5,733 nt of DNA, taken from contig DAOM01000104.1 of NCBI GenBank assembly GCA_002501855.1, forward strand, positions 1 through 5,733, given 5' to 3'. Position numbers and translations under genes: made by a program. This document shows, one piece after another, positions 5,570 to 5,733 of this stretch; position 1 is the stretch's first letter, and the number at the start of each line of letters is the position of its first letter. The notes below the pieces were generated by a model. That model did no database searches. It was not told where the DNA came from and saw nothing but the letters and a program-made list of their open reading frames with translations. Origin of the DNA: Candidatus Nitrosopolaris nunavutensis. GTDB lineage: Archaea > Thermoproteota > Nitrososphaeria > Nitrososphaerales > Nitrososphaeraceae.

Positions 5570-5733
5570 TGTCATCATCCATTGATTTACCGGACCTCGT
5601 AATACAGAAGTGTATTCCAGATTGTACGACATGTCCTAGAGTTTGGACTAATCCTAAGTTAAATCACAAGATCATATGCAATTGTATCAAGTGCGTACAC
5701 AATGTAATCAATCAGAATACTACATCGAATATA
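5569..5733 (+). CDS. Cysteine-rich metal-binding protein (5' end, partial)
   Basis: The first 55 codons of a gene that leaves the window. It starts inside the stop of the ribbon-helix-helix gene (TAATG), so both are read from one mRNA. Cysteines form two clusters, C15-x3-C19-x2-C22 and C37-x-C39-x2-C42, with H33 and H44 nearby, separated by a basic and aromatic stretch (RVWTNPKLNHK). This fits one or two zinc sites; an iron-sulfur site is less likely but possible. I do not recognise the family. Its place behind an antitoxin-like DNA-binding protein suggests a partner or effector role, which is inference. The C-terminus is unseen and could hold the functional domain. Confidence 0.65.
   Translation, partial: MSSSIDLPDLVIQKCIPDCTTCPRVWTNPKLNHKIICNCIKCVHNVINQNTTSNI

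Noticed and set aside
1..5733. Search by eye for CRISPR arrays, insertion-sequence terminal repeats, rRNA and tRNA genes.
   Set aside because: No regularly spaced direct repeats, paired terminal repeats with a transposase, or RNA gene signatures were seen.

Overview
The window looks like an AT-rich, gene-poor accessory stretch of an archaeal chromosome, most likely an ammonia-oxidising thaumarchaeon of the Nitrososphaerales (Nitrosocosmicus-like). The main hints are a 206-aa protein that resembles a family I know mainly from Nitrososphaeria (DUF6659-like), tiny single-finger C2H2 proteins, TATA boxes placed for leaderless mRNAs, and low coding density. This placement is inferred from recognition, not from a search.

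Layout. Bases 3-176 hold the last 57 codons of a sensor histidine kinase on the + strand. About 4 kb follow with few intact genes. On the minus strand there are three small zinc-binding proteins: a CxxC...CxxC protein (674-916) and two classical single C2H2 fingers (1871-2050 with a doubtful start, 2458-2598 with a clear ATG). Around them are short open segments that read like protein but lack starts, are shifted in frame, or end in stops. I treat most of these as gene debris. One tiny + strand frame (961-1032) has a strong Shine-Dalgarno sequence. On the + strand a 27-codon zinc-knuckle stub (2895-2975) precedes the 206-aa DUF6659-like protein (3016-3636), whose N-terminal 70 residues look like a separate, partly eroded domain.

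The right end is the best-organised part. A 390-aa minus-strand protein (4196-5368) has two probable winged-helix segments. It diverges from a 49-aa ribbon-helix-helix, VapB-antitoxin-like protein (5420-5569). The two start codons are 51 bases apart. Between them is one palindromic TATATA whose centre lies about 25-28 bases from each ATG, the spacing expected for leaderless archaeal mRNAs in both directions. The ribbon-helix-helix stop overlaps the ATG of a cysteine-rich metal-binding protein that runs off the window (5569-5733).

Working together (inference): the small DNA-binding protein is placed to control the shared promoter, and so both itself with its cysteine-rich partner and the 390-aa protein. 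This divergent module is the best candidate here for an undescribed system.
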